Assembly: GCF_938039245.1 (NCBI RefSeq)
Contig: NZ_CALHVN010000005.1
Location: 38,823 to 102,822, forward strand
Source: an uncultured Campylobacter sp.
Lineage (GTDB): Bacteria; Campylobacterota; Campylobacteria; Campylobacterales; Campylobacteraceae
Reading direction: 5' to 3'
Length of the DNA stretch: 64,000 nucleotides
The stretch's first letter is position 1. Each line of letters starts with the position of its first letter. This document shows, in pieces, positions 41,427 to 50,705 of the stretch. The notes under the pieces were generated by a model. That model did not search any database. It had not been told where the DNA came from and saw nothing but the letters and a program-made list of their open reading frames with translations. Position numbers and translations under genes: made by a program.

Positions 41427-41464
41427 AAAACCTTAAAATTTACGCACGGCAAAGCTAGCTAAAA

Positions 41465-41959
41465 TCAAAGGCTGTTTTTTAGCGCTAGAAATTTTTGCTC
41501 TTGCGCTTCGTCTAGTTTCATTTTTTCGTTGCGATTTACGAAAAGCTTAAATATCGCGTTGCGGTTCGCGTCGTAAAAGTGCAGGCTGTGTCCGAGAAAA
41601 CCCATAAATTTAGTGCTTACAAAGCCGATAGCGCAAACCGCGTCCCCTTTTAGATGGCCGCCTAAAAATCCGCTTTTGCCGCTAAAATTTAAAAACCCCT
41701 GCGCTCGCTTTGGCGCTTGGACGCTCGTTTTTATCTCGATGATAAACTCGGGCGTATTTTTGATAAAAAGCATCTCGCCCCAAGTGCTGATTTCTTCAAA
41801 AATTTTCATCAAATTTTCTGCGCCGACCAGCTTAAATTCGTCATCGCCGCGGTACTGTAAGATATCGTATTCGCGTACGTTTAGTTGTTTAGCCGCGTCG
41901 TAAACGGACATCTTTTTATCCTCGAAAAGCTCGTCTATACGTTTTTTTAGATCGCTCAT
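41465..41959 (-). CDS. hutX: Heme utilization carrier protein HutX/HuvX-like
   Basis: The 164-residue product matches the HutX family: SVYDAAKQLNVREYDILQY, MKIFEEISTWGEMLFI, FINNTPEFIIEIK-like strand and HSLHFYDANRNAIFKLFV near the end. HutX-type proteins bind heme in the cytosol and pass it on to heme-degrading enzymes. ATG 41959 has AAGGACC upstream and is chosen over a longer frame reaching 42046. No heme receptor or heme oxygenase is in the window. Confidence 0.82.
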   Translation of the reverse strand: MSDLKKRIDELFEDKKMSVYDAAKQLNVREYDILQYRGDDEFKLVGAENLMKIFEEISTWGEMLFIKNTPEFIIEIKTSVQAPKRAQGFLNFSGKSGFLGGHLKGDAVCAIGFVSTKFMGFLGHSLHFYDANRNAIFKLFVNRNEKMKLDEAQEQKFLALKNSL

Positions 41960-42122
41960 TTTGGTCCTTTTTGGGATTAGATTTTGATAATGGTATTTAA
42001 AAATAGCTAAAAACCCGCTAAATTTGCGCGTTTTGCGCCCTTGCATTTAAAGCGCCGATCAAGCCGCAAATTTAGTCGCCGGGCGCGGACGATTTTTTAA
42101 ATTTGCTCCGTCCGCAAACTCG

Positions 42123-43430
42123 TTAAACGCCTAAAAACCGCTTTATCTCCGCCTCGTTAGTGAGCTTGGAGTTGTATTTTACGACGAGATTTTGCGCGTT
42201 TTTGTAGCATTCTACGACGCCTCTTTGCTTTTCGACCTCGGCCATATCGGCATTTACGTCCGCAGGTAGGTAGATGTTTTTAAAGATATTGGGATTATCT
42301 AGCCACTTTAGCGAGACCAGCCACGCTATGCAAAGCGCGGTAACTATGGCCGCTAGCGCGTCTAGGCCGTAAAAGTTAAGCACCGCTCCGCCTCCGATGC
42401 CGCCGATAAAATTTCCCATGTAGCCAAAAGAGTTAAAGATGCCTAGAGCCGCGCCTTTTTGGCTAACCTTGCTAAATTTGGACGCCATTGATTGCAAGAT
42501 CGGTTCATGCAGGTTAAAGCCGATAAAAAATATAATCACACCTGCGTAAAATAGCGGTTTGTGTCCGAGCGAGAGCGCGAAAAGCCCGTAGCTAGCGACG
42601 AAAAGCGATACGCCGATGATTAAAATTTGCTTTGTGATGCGCCTTGTTTCGCCCACCGCGCCTCCTACGCCCATAGCGATAAAGCCAAATGCCGTAGCGA
42701 CGGCGTAAATGCCGCTTAGATCGCTTTTTTGCATACCAAAGTAGCGCACGACGGCGATGGGAATGATGATAAAAGCCGCCGACATCAGCATTTTTTGCAT
42801 GAAATTGCTAACGTTCATCAGGAGCAAATTTCTATTTGCAAGCAGCTTTAGCGCGGGAGTTTTGGCCTGAGAGTGCGCGATTTTAGGCTCTTTACCCACG
42901 GCCGTGTATAAAAGTACGATACAAACAACCGTAACCGCGATCGAGAGGTAAAAGAGGCTTGAAAGCCCGTATCTGTGGCTAAGGATCGGAGAAAGAATCA
43001 TCGAAAGCGTAAAGCTAAGGCCGATAAACGCGCCCATCATCGCCATCGCGTGTCCGCGCACTTCCTCTTTAGTCATATCGCTCATAAACGCCGTAGCAAC
43101 CGCTCCTATCGCGCCCGCGCCCTGGATAAATCTACCCAAAATCATCGTGTAGATATCGGTAGCAACCGCGCAGATAGCAGCTCCGGCGATAAAGACGAGT
43201 AGGCCCGCTAGCATCGAGCTTTTACGCCCGAAGCGGTCTGAAATATAGCCGAAAACCACCTGAAACGCGATTTGCGAAATCGCGTAAACGCCGATGAGAA
43301 CGCCCACTAGAAACTCGGTCGCTCCCTCAAGCTCGAGCGCGTAGACGCTGATAACCGGCAAAATGATAAAGAGTCCGAAAAACCTGCTGCCGATGATGAA
43401 AGATAGGGGCAAAGCGCTTTTTACTATCAT
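42123..43430 (-). CDS. MFS transporter
   Basis: The 435-residue protein has twelve membrane helices and the MFS motif A GYISDRFGRKSSML near residues 62-75, followed by GRFIQGAGAIGAVATAFMSD in helix 4-5, which is typical of drug/proton antiporters. A C-terminal cytoplasmic tail of about 45 residues, QRGVVECYKNAQNLVVKYNS, is longer than usual. The substrate is unknown; efflux is the likely direction. It is a single gene. Confidence 0.9.
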   Translation of the reverse strand: MIVKSALPLSFIIGSRFFGLFIILPVISVYALELEGATEFLVGVLIGVYAISQIAFQVVFGYISDRFGRKSSMLAGLLVFIAGAAICAVATDIYTMILGRFIQGAGAIGAVATAFMSDMTKEEVRGHAMAMMGAFIGLSFTLSMILSPILSHRYGLSSLFYLSIAVTVVCIVLLYTAVGKEPKIAHSQAKTPALKLLANRNLLLMNVSNFMQKMLMSAAFIIIPIAVVRYFGMQKSDLSGIYAVATAFGFIAMGVGGAVGETRRITKQILIIGVSLFVASYGLFALSLGHKPLFYAGVIIFFIGFNLHEPILQSMASKFSKVSQKGAALGIFNSFGYMGNFIGGIGGGAVLNFYGLDALAAIVTALCIAWLVSLKWLDNPNIFKNIYLPADVNADMAEVEKQRGVVECYKNAQNLVVKYNSKLTNEAEIKRFLGV

Positions 43431-43662
43431 AAATTTCCTTTTTTTAAAAGGAGTGATTCTACCCGAATTTTGATAATACGTAAATTAAAGCCGAATTTGA
43501 TAAAATGCGCGGGTTAAAAAAATAGCATAGCGAAGTATTTTTGATTATTTTTACGGTTGCGTAGATGAAATTTTGCGTAGGCTAGGCACGTAGCCTGTCT
43601 GGCGAAATTTTAGCAAACTACGTAAAAAGAACCAAAAAGACAAGCTAGAAAAAGGAAAAATT

Positions 43663-44307
43663 TTGAAAATAGTTTTAGCGACATCCAACTCCGACAAAGT
43701 ACGCGAAATAAAAGATTTTTTAAAAGATTACGAAATTTACGCATTGCGCGAAATTTGCGAGCCGTTTGAGATCGTCGAGGACGGCGCGACTTTCGCCGCA
43801 AACGCGCTAATCAAAGCTCGCGCCGTGCAGGCTAAACTGCGCGAGCTAAATTTGGCGGACGAGTTTATCGCGCTAAGCGACGATAGCGGCATCAGCGTGG
43901 ACGCTCTTGGCGGCAGGCCCGGGATTTATTCGGCGAGATTTAGCGATATGAATGAGCAGGGGCAGATAACGGGCAAAAGCGCGACCGATGCTAGCAACCG
44001 CACAAAGCTGATCTCGGAGCTAAAAGCGCTAAATTTAACCAGCTCGCCCGCGTTTTACACCGCTTGTATCGCGGTTAGCTCAAAGTTTGGCGATTTCACG
44101 GCGCACGGCTTTATGCACGGCACGGCGATTTGCCAGGAGCGCGGCAGCAACGGCTTTGGCTACGATAGCCTCTTTATCCCCAAAGGCTTTACGCACACGC
44201 TTGGCGAGCTAGATGATGCCGCGAAGCTAAAAATCTCGCACCGCTCAAAGGGGCTAGAGCTCATAAAATACGTATTAAAGAGCCTTGAGAGAAAATTTGG
44301 GCTCTAA
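43663..44307 (+). CDS. rdgB: dITP/XTP pyrophosphatase
   Basis: RdgB hydrolyses dITP, XTP and related non-canonical nucleotides to prevent their incorporation. The 214-residue product has the family motifs IVLATSNSDKVREIKDFL, FIALSDDSGISVDALGGRPG, YSARFS and GFGYDSLFIPKGFTHTLGEL. Translation starts at TTG 43663 with AAAGGA six bases upstream. Confidence 0.95.
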   Translation: MKIVLATSNSDKVREIKDFLKDYEIYALREICEPFEIVEDGATFAANALIKARAVQAKLRELNLADEFIALSDDSGISVDALGGRPGIYSARFSDMNEQGQITGKSATDASNRTKLISELKALNLTSSPAFYTACIAVSSKFGDFTAHGFMHGTAICQERGSNGFGYDSLFIPKGFTHTLGELDDAAKLKISHRSKGLELIKYVLKSLERKFGL

Positions 44308-44383
44308 ATTTAGAGCGCGAAAGAGAAAGCAAATTTGCGCGGCAAAACCCGGCTAAATTTGCCGTCCCTTAACGCTAGCGCGG

Positions 44384-44389
44384 TATAAT
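44384..44389 (+). promoter_or_regulatory. -10 box of the HAD phosphatase gene
   Basis: GCGGTATAATCGCGC lies 27 bases before the start at 44417. Confidence 0.55.
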
Positions 44390-44416
44390 CGCGCAAATTT
44401 AAAATTTGAGACGAAG

Positions 44417-45004
44417 ATGAATCTGGTTTTATTCGACTTTGACGGGACGATCACGCGCGATGATTCGCTGCTGGAGTTTATCGCTTACGTCGTGGGATTT
44501 AAGAAATTTTTTCGGGGTATTTTTTGGCTTTCGCCCGTTCTGATCGGCTATAAGCTAAAAATTTGCAGCAACAACTACGCTCGTAGGCAGCTGATGACGC
44601 ACTTTTTCGCGGGCATGAGCGCGGATAAATTCGCTCAAATTTGCAAAAAATACTCAAACACGCACATCGAAGATATCGTGAAATTTTCCGCTATGGCAAA
44701 GATCGCCGAGTATAAGGCAAACGGCGATAAGGTCGTGATCGTGACGGCGTCGCTCGAGGACTGGCTGGCTCCGTGGTGCAGAGCGCAGGGGCTGGAGCTA
44801 CTAGGCACTCGCATCAAGAAAAAGGGCGGCGTGATAACGGGTGAGATCGACGGCGCCAACTGCTACGGCGCGGAGAAGGTACGCCGCGTGCGCGAGGCGT
44901 ACGACACTGACGCCTTTGAGCGCGTGATCGCATACGGCGACAGCAGGGGCGACAAGGAGATGCTGGAGTTTGCCGACGAGGCGCATTATAGGGCGTTTGA
45001 GTGA
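44417..45004 (+). CDS. HAD-IB family phosphatase (SerB-like)
   Basis: The 195-residue enzyme has the four HAD motifs: FDFDGTIT with Asp8 and Asp10, VTASLEDW, a Lys in NCYGAEKVRRV and YGDSRGDKEM. The helical cap with a short aromatic segment FFRGIFWLSPVLIGYKL places it with HAD-IB phosphatases that act on phosphoserine or small phosphoesters. The C. jejuni counterpart is poorly characterised. It follows rdgB by about 110 bases and has its own promoter. Confidence 0.9.
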   Translation: MNLVLFDFDGTITRDDSLLEFIAYVVGFKKFFRGIFWLSPVLIGYKLKICSNNYARRQLMTHFFAGMSADKFAQICKKYSNTHIEDIVKFSAMAKIAEYKANGDKVVIVTASLEDWLAPWCRAQGLELLGTRIKKKGGVITGEIDGANCYGAEKVRRVREAYDTDAFERVIAYGDSRGDKEMLEFADEAHYRAFE

Positions 45005-45344
45005 TAAATTAAAGATGCCTAGCTCTGCAAAGAGCAAAATTAAAGTATAATTAAAATTACAAAAACAACTAATACGTAGCGTTGCTATCGTTGCTTTTGT
45101 CCAACGATTTACTGCTGCTTTGCCTTCTAGGGCGCACTTATGGTAAAATAGGATAAGTTTAACTATAAATTTTTTAACGAGCAGTGCGCAATAAATAGCT
45201 AATGCAGATATATTTTCAAGGGTGAATTATAAATTAAACGGCATTAAAATAGCTAAATTTAACAGCTAAATTTATATAAAATTAGCGTAAGATTCAAAAA
45301 GTTGATTTAGCACATAAATTTAAGCGAAAATTTTTATATTTTAA
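45005..45344. other. AT-rich noncoding spacer
   Basis: This 340-base stretch between converging genes holds no gene. It is AT-rich and marks the edge of the AT-richer region to the right. Confidence 0.5.
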
Positions 45345-47681
45345 TTATCTATTTTCTATGCTTAAATTTAATCTATTAACGATTTGATTTAAATTTAGCA
45401 TTATCATAAATGCCTCTCTTGATTGTTTGTATTTTGGTACCGCACTTCCTAGTAGCAGCACTTTTTGATCATCCATTTCTAGCATCTTATGAAATGCAAC
45501 TTCAGTCCCAAGATTAGTTATATAGCCTTCATCCAGCGCGCGACCCTTGCTATCAATCTCTGAAAGAAATATTTGTTGGCTATTATACGGTTTTATTCCT
45601 ATTATATAGCCGCCTTCTTTATATTTTATAAAACCGGGAAAAAAGAAATGGTCCGGATTGCCATAAACATTTGACTTTGTTATGATTTTACCTTCGTTAT
45701 TTAATTTTAGAAGTTTGAGCGTTTTCATATTATATTTATTTTTTGATCTAAAAAGCACCAAGGCTGCGCCGTCGTCATCAAGCATATCTTCAAAATATCC
45801 GTCCGTTTGTACTTTGGATTCAAAGATTATCTTACCGTTTGGATTAAATTTAGTTATGCCAAATTCTTTTACGAATAATAGAAAATTTCCATCATCTGTT
45901 TTTATCAGTTTTTCAAGCCCCTCTTTTGACTTTTTGATCTCTCTTTGGGTTGGTTTTTTAGTTGGATCTTTTGGGTCGTATTCGTATTTGATGTAAAATT
46001 CATCTTGCAAATGAGAAACGTCGATTTGTTTTTTCCAGATTATTTTTGCATTTTTATCCATTCTAAATATATTATTTTTGTAGTCACATGCTATAAATTC
46101 GTCATTATCCGTCGGCGCTATGTGCTTTAAAGGATAGGGAAGTTTATTTATGATTTTATGCGTCGCTTTGTCTATGACGTAGGTTGCTTCTTCGTTACCT
46201 ATTACGTAGTAGCTTTGCATTTGCGCTGCTATTAGTTTGGCTCTTCCTTGATAGCTTTTATCGACTATTTTTCTCCAAATTTCGCGCCCGCTTTTATCTA
46301 CTTTTATAAAAAGATCGGGCTCTCTTGCGTTTTGATACTCTCCGGCTAATATATATCCATCCTCGGTAGAGACTGCCATGCTAACGGAGGCAAAGCCGTT
46401 TTGCGAAAACGGCAAATCCCAAACGGGCTTTGATTTGTCTATATTTTTTGCCTCTTTTATCGTATTATTTTTTGCTGCGGGTTTGATATCGCTGCTAATT
46501 ACGCTTATAAAACCGCTAAATTTATGCATTATAGAGATTATCATACGACTTTTATCTAAAAGCGCAGTTGAATTTACATTATCGGCCTCAGGCATATAGT
46601 AGCTTTTTATACGTTCCATGTCAAAACCGCTAGAGATGTCTAGAACATCTAGACTTGGTATCTGTATATCTTTTGAGCCGTCTTTACTCCTAGATATATA
46701 CGCTGTTTTACCGTCCTCGCTAATCTTAAACGTGTAAATTCTATTGTTAGTAATATAATTTTTTAGCGGTTCAATATCATTTACGCTATTAATGCTATAT
46801 ATTTTAAAATTGTAAATTTCATTTGCGTAAAGGTATTTTTTATCGTTAGAAATTTGTAAATTTATAGCGACTTTAAAATCTTCTTGCCTATAAACCTCTT
46901 TTATGTTTTTCGGGTCGCTTACGTCAAGCGTGTGAAGCCCTGTAAAATCAGACATTAAAACATATTTATCCGAATATATAGCTATGTCACCTGCAAAGGT
47001 TTCTTGGCTTATAAATTCGCCTATTTTTTTGATATTGTCCGATGAAATATCCAAGATATGCATACCGTTTTTGGCTTTTGCATAGGCTAATTTATTGTCA
47101 TTGCTTAGTTTTATTTTAGAGTAGCCGCCATCCTCAAATTTAGCTGCAATTTTTATATTTTCGGGGACGCTAACATCAAGGCGCAAAATGCCTAAATTTG
47201 GGCTTGTTACATATAGGCTTTTGCCGTCGTTTGATTCGGCGGCGCTGATATCTTCTACATAAGATTTAACTTTTGGAAAATAAAAAAGCCCGAGTAACTT
47301 TATATGGTCTAAATTTGATATATCTATTACGCTTATGCCGTCTCTGTCGTGCCCGAGAGTGTAGAGTCTTTTTTTGTCGTGAGAGACTATCATATCTCGT
47401 ACTTCAAACGGTAATTGGACGGAGTTGTTTATGAGGTCTTTTTTGTATATCGTTACGTCGTCTTTGCCGGCAAATTTGTCGGTATTTTGCGAAATTTGAG
47501 CTTCGGTTTTACTCGTCTTTTTTGCCGGTGTTTCAGGACGGCTAATGGTAAAATTTTGCGCTAAGCTTTCAGGCTCCTTGTCTGCATATTTTAGGTATAG
47601 AAAAACAAAGGGCAAAATAACGATCAAGACGGTAAGGTAGATCGTAAATTCTCGTTTTTTCTTTATGTTCGGATCGATCAT
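45345..47681 (-). CDS. Membrane-anchored double beta-propeller protein
   Basis: The 778-residue product has one N-terminal membrane anchor (about residues 14-31), a linker, and then a periplasmic region of two repeat blocks. Residues about 90-390 contain LVIVD-type repeats, such as ISVIDISNLDHIKLLGLF, LRLDVSVPENIKIAAKFEDG, MHILDISSDNIKKIGEF and HTLDVSDPKNIKEVYRQ. The second half has PQQ-like blades (VDKSGREIWRKIVD, MDKNAKIIWKKQID). It is the last gene of the XpaC-TelA operon, seven bases after telA. Codon use is more AT-rich than the surroundings. A role in protein interaction or sensing at the envelope is likely but inferred. Confidence 0.75.
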   Translation of the reverse strand: MIDPNIKKKREFTIYLTVLIVILPFVFLYLKYADKEPESLAQNFTISRPETPAKKTSKTEAQISQNTDKFAGKDDVTIYKKDLINNSVQLPFEVRDMIVSHDKKRLYTLGHDRDGISVIDISNLDHIKLLGLFYFPKVKSYVEDISAAESNDGKSLYVTSPNLGILRLDVSVPENIKIAAKFEDGGYSKIKLSNDNKLAYAKAKNGMHILDISSDNIKKIGEFISQETFAGDIAIYSDKYVLMSDFTGLHTLDVSDPKNIKEVYRQEDFKVAINLQISNDKKYLYANEIYNFKIYSINSVNDIEPLKNYITNNRIYTFKISEDGKTAYISRSKDGSKDIQIPSLDVLDISSGFDMERIKSYYMPEADNVNSTALLDKSRMIISIMHKFSGFISVISSDIKPAAKNNTIKEAKNIDKSKPVWDLPFSQNGFASVSMAVSTEDGYILAGEYQNAREPDLFIKVDKSGREIWRKIVDKSYQGRAKLIAAQMQSYYVIGNEEATYVIDKATHKIINKLPYPLKHIAPTDNDEFIACDYKNNIFRMDKNAKIIWKKQIDVSHLQDEFYIKYEYDPKDPTKKPTQREIKKSKEGLEKLIKTDDGNFLLFVKEFGITKFNPNGKIIFESKVQTDGYFEDMLDDDGAALVLFRSKNKYNMKTLKLLKLNNEGKIITKSNVYGNPDHFFFPGFIKYKEGGYIIGIKPYNSQQIFLSEIDSKGRALDEGYITNLGTEVAFHKMLEMDDQKVLLLGSAVPKYKQSREAFMIMLNLNQIVNRLNLSIENR

Positions 47682-47688
47682 CTAAACC

Positions 47689-48855
47689 TCATAAATCCAT
47701 AGAAAAAGATGTTTTAAATTCTTGCGCTTTTTGCGACTCTTGGATTTTGTTTTCGAGTTTTGCCGTTACTTCTTTTAGAGCCGTTACTTCGGTTTTGATT
47801 TTTTCTACGGCTTGGGCTTTAAACGTATTTATCTTACCCATAGCCTCTTCTATCTGGCTAAAAGCTTGCTTTAGCGTCTCTATATCCAGCGTCGCATCGC
47901 CAGACATCTTGTAGATTTCGCTTGCTTGCGTGTTTAGCCTTTGGGCGTTGGCTAAAATCATATCGTTTGCGAATTTCTTGGTTTTTTCGGCCGTTTCTAA
48001 CGCATTTTTTTGATTTTGCAGCGTTATAGCCATCGCGATACCGATCTCTACGGCTCTTTTTGTTACGGCTTTTACGTTTGAGATATTATCTATCAGCTCC
48101 CAGTTCGTGTTTATGATGAGGTCGCTTGATAAAAATCCCTGCTGCGTGACGGCTAAAATTTCATATATGCTTCTGATTTTTTTATTTAAATTTAGCAAAA
48201 CGTTATTTTCGTAAAATTCTCTCTCCTTGGCGTCTAGTTTGGAGACGTTTTGCTCTATGGATTTTACTATCTTTTCAAACACTACGGCTTTTCGTTGCAA
48301 ACTTAGGGCTTTTTGTTTGTAGTATTGTTTTTCTTCTTGCAAAAGAGCGTTGTCTTCTCTTAAAATTTTCTCGCCGTCTTCGATGTGAGAGAGCGTCTCT
48401 TTTATCGCTTCTTTTGCGCTTTGAAATTTCTTTAAGTACCTGTTTATCGGCTTTGTGATAAAAGGAACAAAAGCCAAAACTCCTTTTTTATCAAAGTTGA
48501 ATTTATGCGGATTTATCTGCTCTAGCTCCTCGTTTAGGGCTATTACGGAGCGGCTTAAATTTTGCGTTTGCTCGTCTTTTATGTCGCCAAGTTTTGCAAA
48601 TTTTCCCATCAAGAGCGACGAAGAGCTCTCTAGACTTTGCGCGTCTTCGATCGTAACGCTTTCTAAAATTTCTCTTATCTGCGCACTATCCTTATCTGAT
48701 AAAAAAGCTAAAAGCTCTGCCGCTTTTTGAGAAATTTTTTCCTCGTCTTCTTTGCTAAAATCGTCTTTAAAGATCAAATTTCGTACGTCCGTTTCGCTGT
48801 TTTGCGCACTATCTTTTATGTAGTCCGTTAGTATCTCTCGCCCCGCTTTTTCCAC
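47689..48855 (-). CDS. TelA-family protein (toxic anion resistance)
   Basis: The 388-residue soluble helical protein matches TelA/PF05816: KGVLAFVPFITKPINRYLKKF, NNVLLNLNKKIRSIYEILAV, GFLSSDLIINTNWELIDNIS and ALETAEKTKKFANDMILANA. TelA proteins accompany tellurite-resistance and stress systems, yet the mechanism is not known. It lies 10 bases after the xpaC-like gene and ends just before the propeller gene. A second TelA is encoded at 53698 but with low similarity. Confidence 0.88.
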   Translation of the reverse strand: MEKAGREILTDYIKDSAQNSETDVRNLIFKDDFSKEDEEKISQKAAELLAFLSDKDSAQIREILESVTIEDAQSLESSSSLLMGKFAKLGDIKDEQTQNLSRSVIALNEELEQINPHKFNFDKKGVLAFVPFITKPINRYLKKFQSAKEAIKETLSHIEDGEKILREDNALLQEEKQYYKQKALSLQRKAVVFEKIVKSIEQNVSKLDAKEREFYENNVLLNLNKKIRSIYEILAVTQQGFLSSDLIINTNWELIDNISNVKAVTKRAVEIGIAMAITLQNQKNALETAEKTKKFANDMILANAQRLNTQASEIYKMSGDATLDIETLKQAFSQIEEAMGKINTFKAQAVEKIKTEVTALKEVTAKLENKIQESQKAQEFKTSFSMDL

Positions 48856-48865
48856 GGCTCTCTCC

Positions 48866-49516
48866 TTATTTTTTGTTAATATTTTTTAATAAAACCAGCA
48901 TGCGCTCAAGTTCGTTTCGCACGGACGCGGTCTCTTTATCGTTTCGGTTGTTTGCCGCTAGCTCGCTTATGTAGCTATCTAGGTATTCTAAAAGCATTAC
49001 GTTTGCGGATTCGTATGCTTGAGCTTTTTTTACGATTTGCTCTTTTTTAGTTTCGCCAGTTACTGCGCTAAGCCCTGCGTTTAGACTTTTTATTATGCTT
49101 AAATTTTCGATGTATAAAAATAGAGTTTTGTTTATCAGGCTTAAAATTTTAACCGAAACTAAGCTTTGGTCTGAAAATATCTTTCTAACAAAAACCCGCA
49201 CCGCTTCTATCTTTTTAAAAATATTTTCTCTATCGCTCAGGCTAAAATCAGAAATGACCCTTGCCTCTAAAAGCGTAAATTTTTCCTTTTCTCTTTCAAA
49301 TTTATAGGCAGGTAGGGTTTTTGCGTAGCTAAGATAAAACGCCGCAAACCAAAGCGCGCTAAGAAAAAATAGTACGATAAAAATATCCGTTTTAAAAGGC
49401 GACCATTTTAAAAATAAAATCGCCAATACAAAGCTATATAAAGCGCCGAAGACCGGAAAAAACGAATAGAAAAAATAAGGCTTTTTTCTAAAAAAATATA
49501 TTATTTGCTCGTTCAA
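48866..49516 (-). CDS. XpaC-like membrane protein
   Basis: The 216-residue product has two N-terminal membrane helices (about 15-35 and 42-62) and a helical cytoplasmic domain ending ELERMLVLLKNINKK. Its size, topology and position directly upstream of telA match the XpaC family, which pairs with TelA in Bacillus (xpaC-yceH). Direct sequence signatures are weak, so the call rests partly on context. It has its own promoter and starts the operon. Confidence 0.55.
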   Translation of the reverse strand: MNEQIIYFFRKKPYFFYSFFPVFGALYSFVLAILFLKWSPFKTDIFIVLFFLSALWFAAFYLSYAKTLPAYKFEREKEKFTLLEARVISDFSLSDRENIFKKIEAVRVFVRKIFSDQSLVSVKILSLINKTLFLYIENLSIIKSLNAGLSAVTGETKKEQIVKKAQAYESANVMLLEYLDSYISELAANNRNDKETASVRNELERMLVLLKNINKK

Positions 49517-49548
49517 GATAGTTGCTTTTCGTTAAAATTTAAAGGTCT

Positions 49549-49554
49549 ATTATA
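49549..49554 (-). promoter_or_regulatory. -10 box of the xpaC-telA operon
   Basis: The minus strand has TTTGCTATAATAGACC about 33 bases before the xpaC-like start. Confidence 0.55.
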
Positions 49555-49716
49555 GCAAAAATCAGGTTAAAATATTACTTTTTGTTTATCGTTTGATTAA
49601 AATACCTAAATCGGTTAAATATCGCTAAATTTAATCAAAACGCGAGAGAATTTAAACTCAAATCCTAAAGTAAGCAAAAGCGTCTAAATTTACCCGCTTC
49701 GATTTAAAATCGGCCG

Positions 49717-50697
49717 CTAAATTTCAGCCGCCGTCCACTCGTCTAAAATTTTACTAAAATCGTCTATCATCGTCTTAAAGTCGTATTTTAGCTTGCTTTG
49801 TTTGCGCGCGATCTGTTTTAGTGCCGTTAAAAAATACTCGCTTATTTTTCGCTTTTGCTTTGCATGCGAAAGCTCGCTAAACTCGCGCTCAAAATATATC
49901 TGCGCGCCCGTTTTGCCCGTATCTTTTCTAAACGGCGCGTACTCAAATCTATTTCGCAGATAGTAGCCGCCCTCGCTGCGTTCCTCTTCGCTCATCATCT
50001 CGCGCAGTAGCTCCCAGGCGCGCTGCGAGCTTAGGCGCGGCTCATCCGGCGCTATGATGTAGTTCGTGCGGCAGTACTCGTCGTCAAAACTAAACGAGCA
50101 GTCTAAATTTATATAATTTATCTCGCTGCCGTAAATTTTAGGCCTCATTTTGGCGTTTAGCGCGGGCTGGAGCTCCTTAAACAGGCTATCTATCACCGCG
50201 CGAGAGTTCTCGTAGCAGTTTTTGATACCGATTGAGACGCGGACGGGATTTTTGGGTATCCAGTTGCGCTGGCTAGCTAGCTTGACGTCTTGGATTTGCT
50301 CTTTTACGGGGCGTTTTAGCGTTTTGCCGTTATCGTCCGGACTAGGGTTAAAAAACGTCTCGTTATCTTGCATGCTTAACCCCGTTTTGCGCTTTGACCA
50401 GTGCGCCTCTACAAAGCGCGGTTCGCCGCTAGCGTTTAAAAAATAGGTCATATACTGCCCGTTAAAATATCTACCGCGAAGAGCTTCTAGGCTCTCGCGC
50501 TCGCCCCAGCCAGTTATCGCTAGGCATTCGCAGATTTTGACGGTTTTGTTCCACTCGCTAGCGTTTTGATAAAAGGCGTATCGGTCAAATTCCGCCAGCA
50601 AAGGCTCGCGCATTAAATTTAATCCCTTTTCGCGCAAAAAATTTTCTAGCTCCCCAAGGCCTTCTATCGCGTAAATTTTTTCTAAAATTTCATCCAT
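49717..50697 (-). CDS. Hypothetical protein, 326 residues
   Basis: I do not recognise a family. The product is soluble, with an acidic helical N terminus (ILEKIYAIEGLGELENFLRE), a middle part rich in aromatic residues (YFNGQYMTYFLNASGEPRFV, WSKRKTGLSMQDNETFFNP), strand-like SINYINLDCSFSFDDEY-type segments and a helical C terminus. It follows the SMI1/HEAT gene by eight bases on the same strand and is probably co-transcribed, with a functional link likely. AAGGGAAAAAATG supplies the start. Confidence 0.65.
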   Translation of the reverse strand: MDEILEKIYAIEGLGELENFLREKGLNLMREPLLAEFDRYAFYQNASEWNKTVKICECLAITGWGERESLEALRGRYFNGQYMTYFLNASGEPRFVEAHWSKRKTGLSMQDNETFFNPSPDDNGKTLKRPVKEQIQDVKLASQRNWIPKNPVRVSIGIKNCYENSRAVIDSLFKELQPALNAKMRPKIYGSEINYINLDCSFSFDDEYCRTNYIIAPDEPRLSSQRAWELLREMMSEEERSEGGYYLRNRFEYAPFRKDTGKTGAQIYFEREFSELSHAKQKRKISEYFLTALKQIARKQSKLKYDFKTMIDDFSKILDEWTAAEI

Positions 50698-50705
50698 TTT
50701 TTCCC

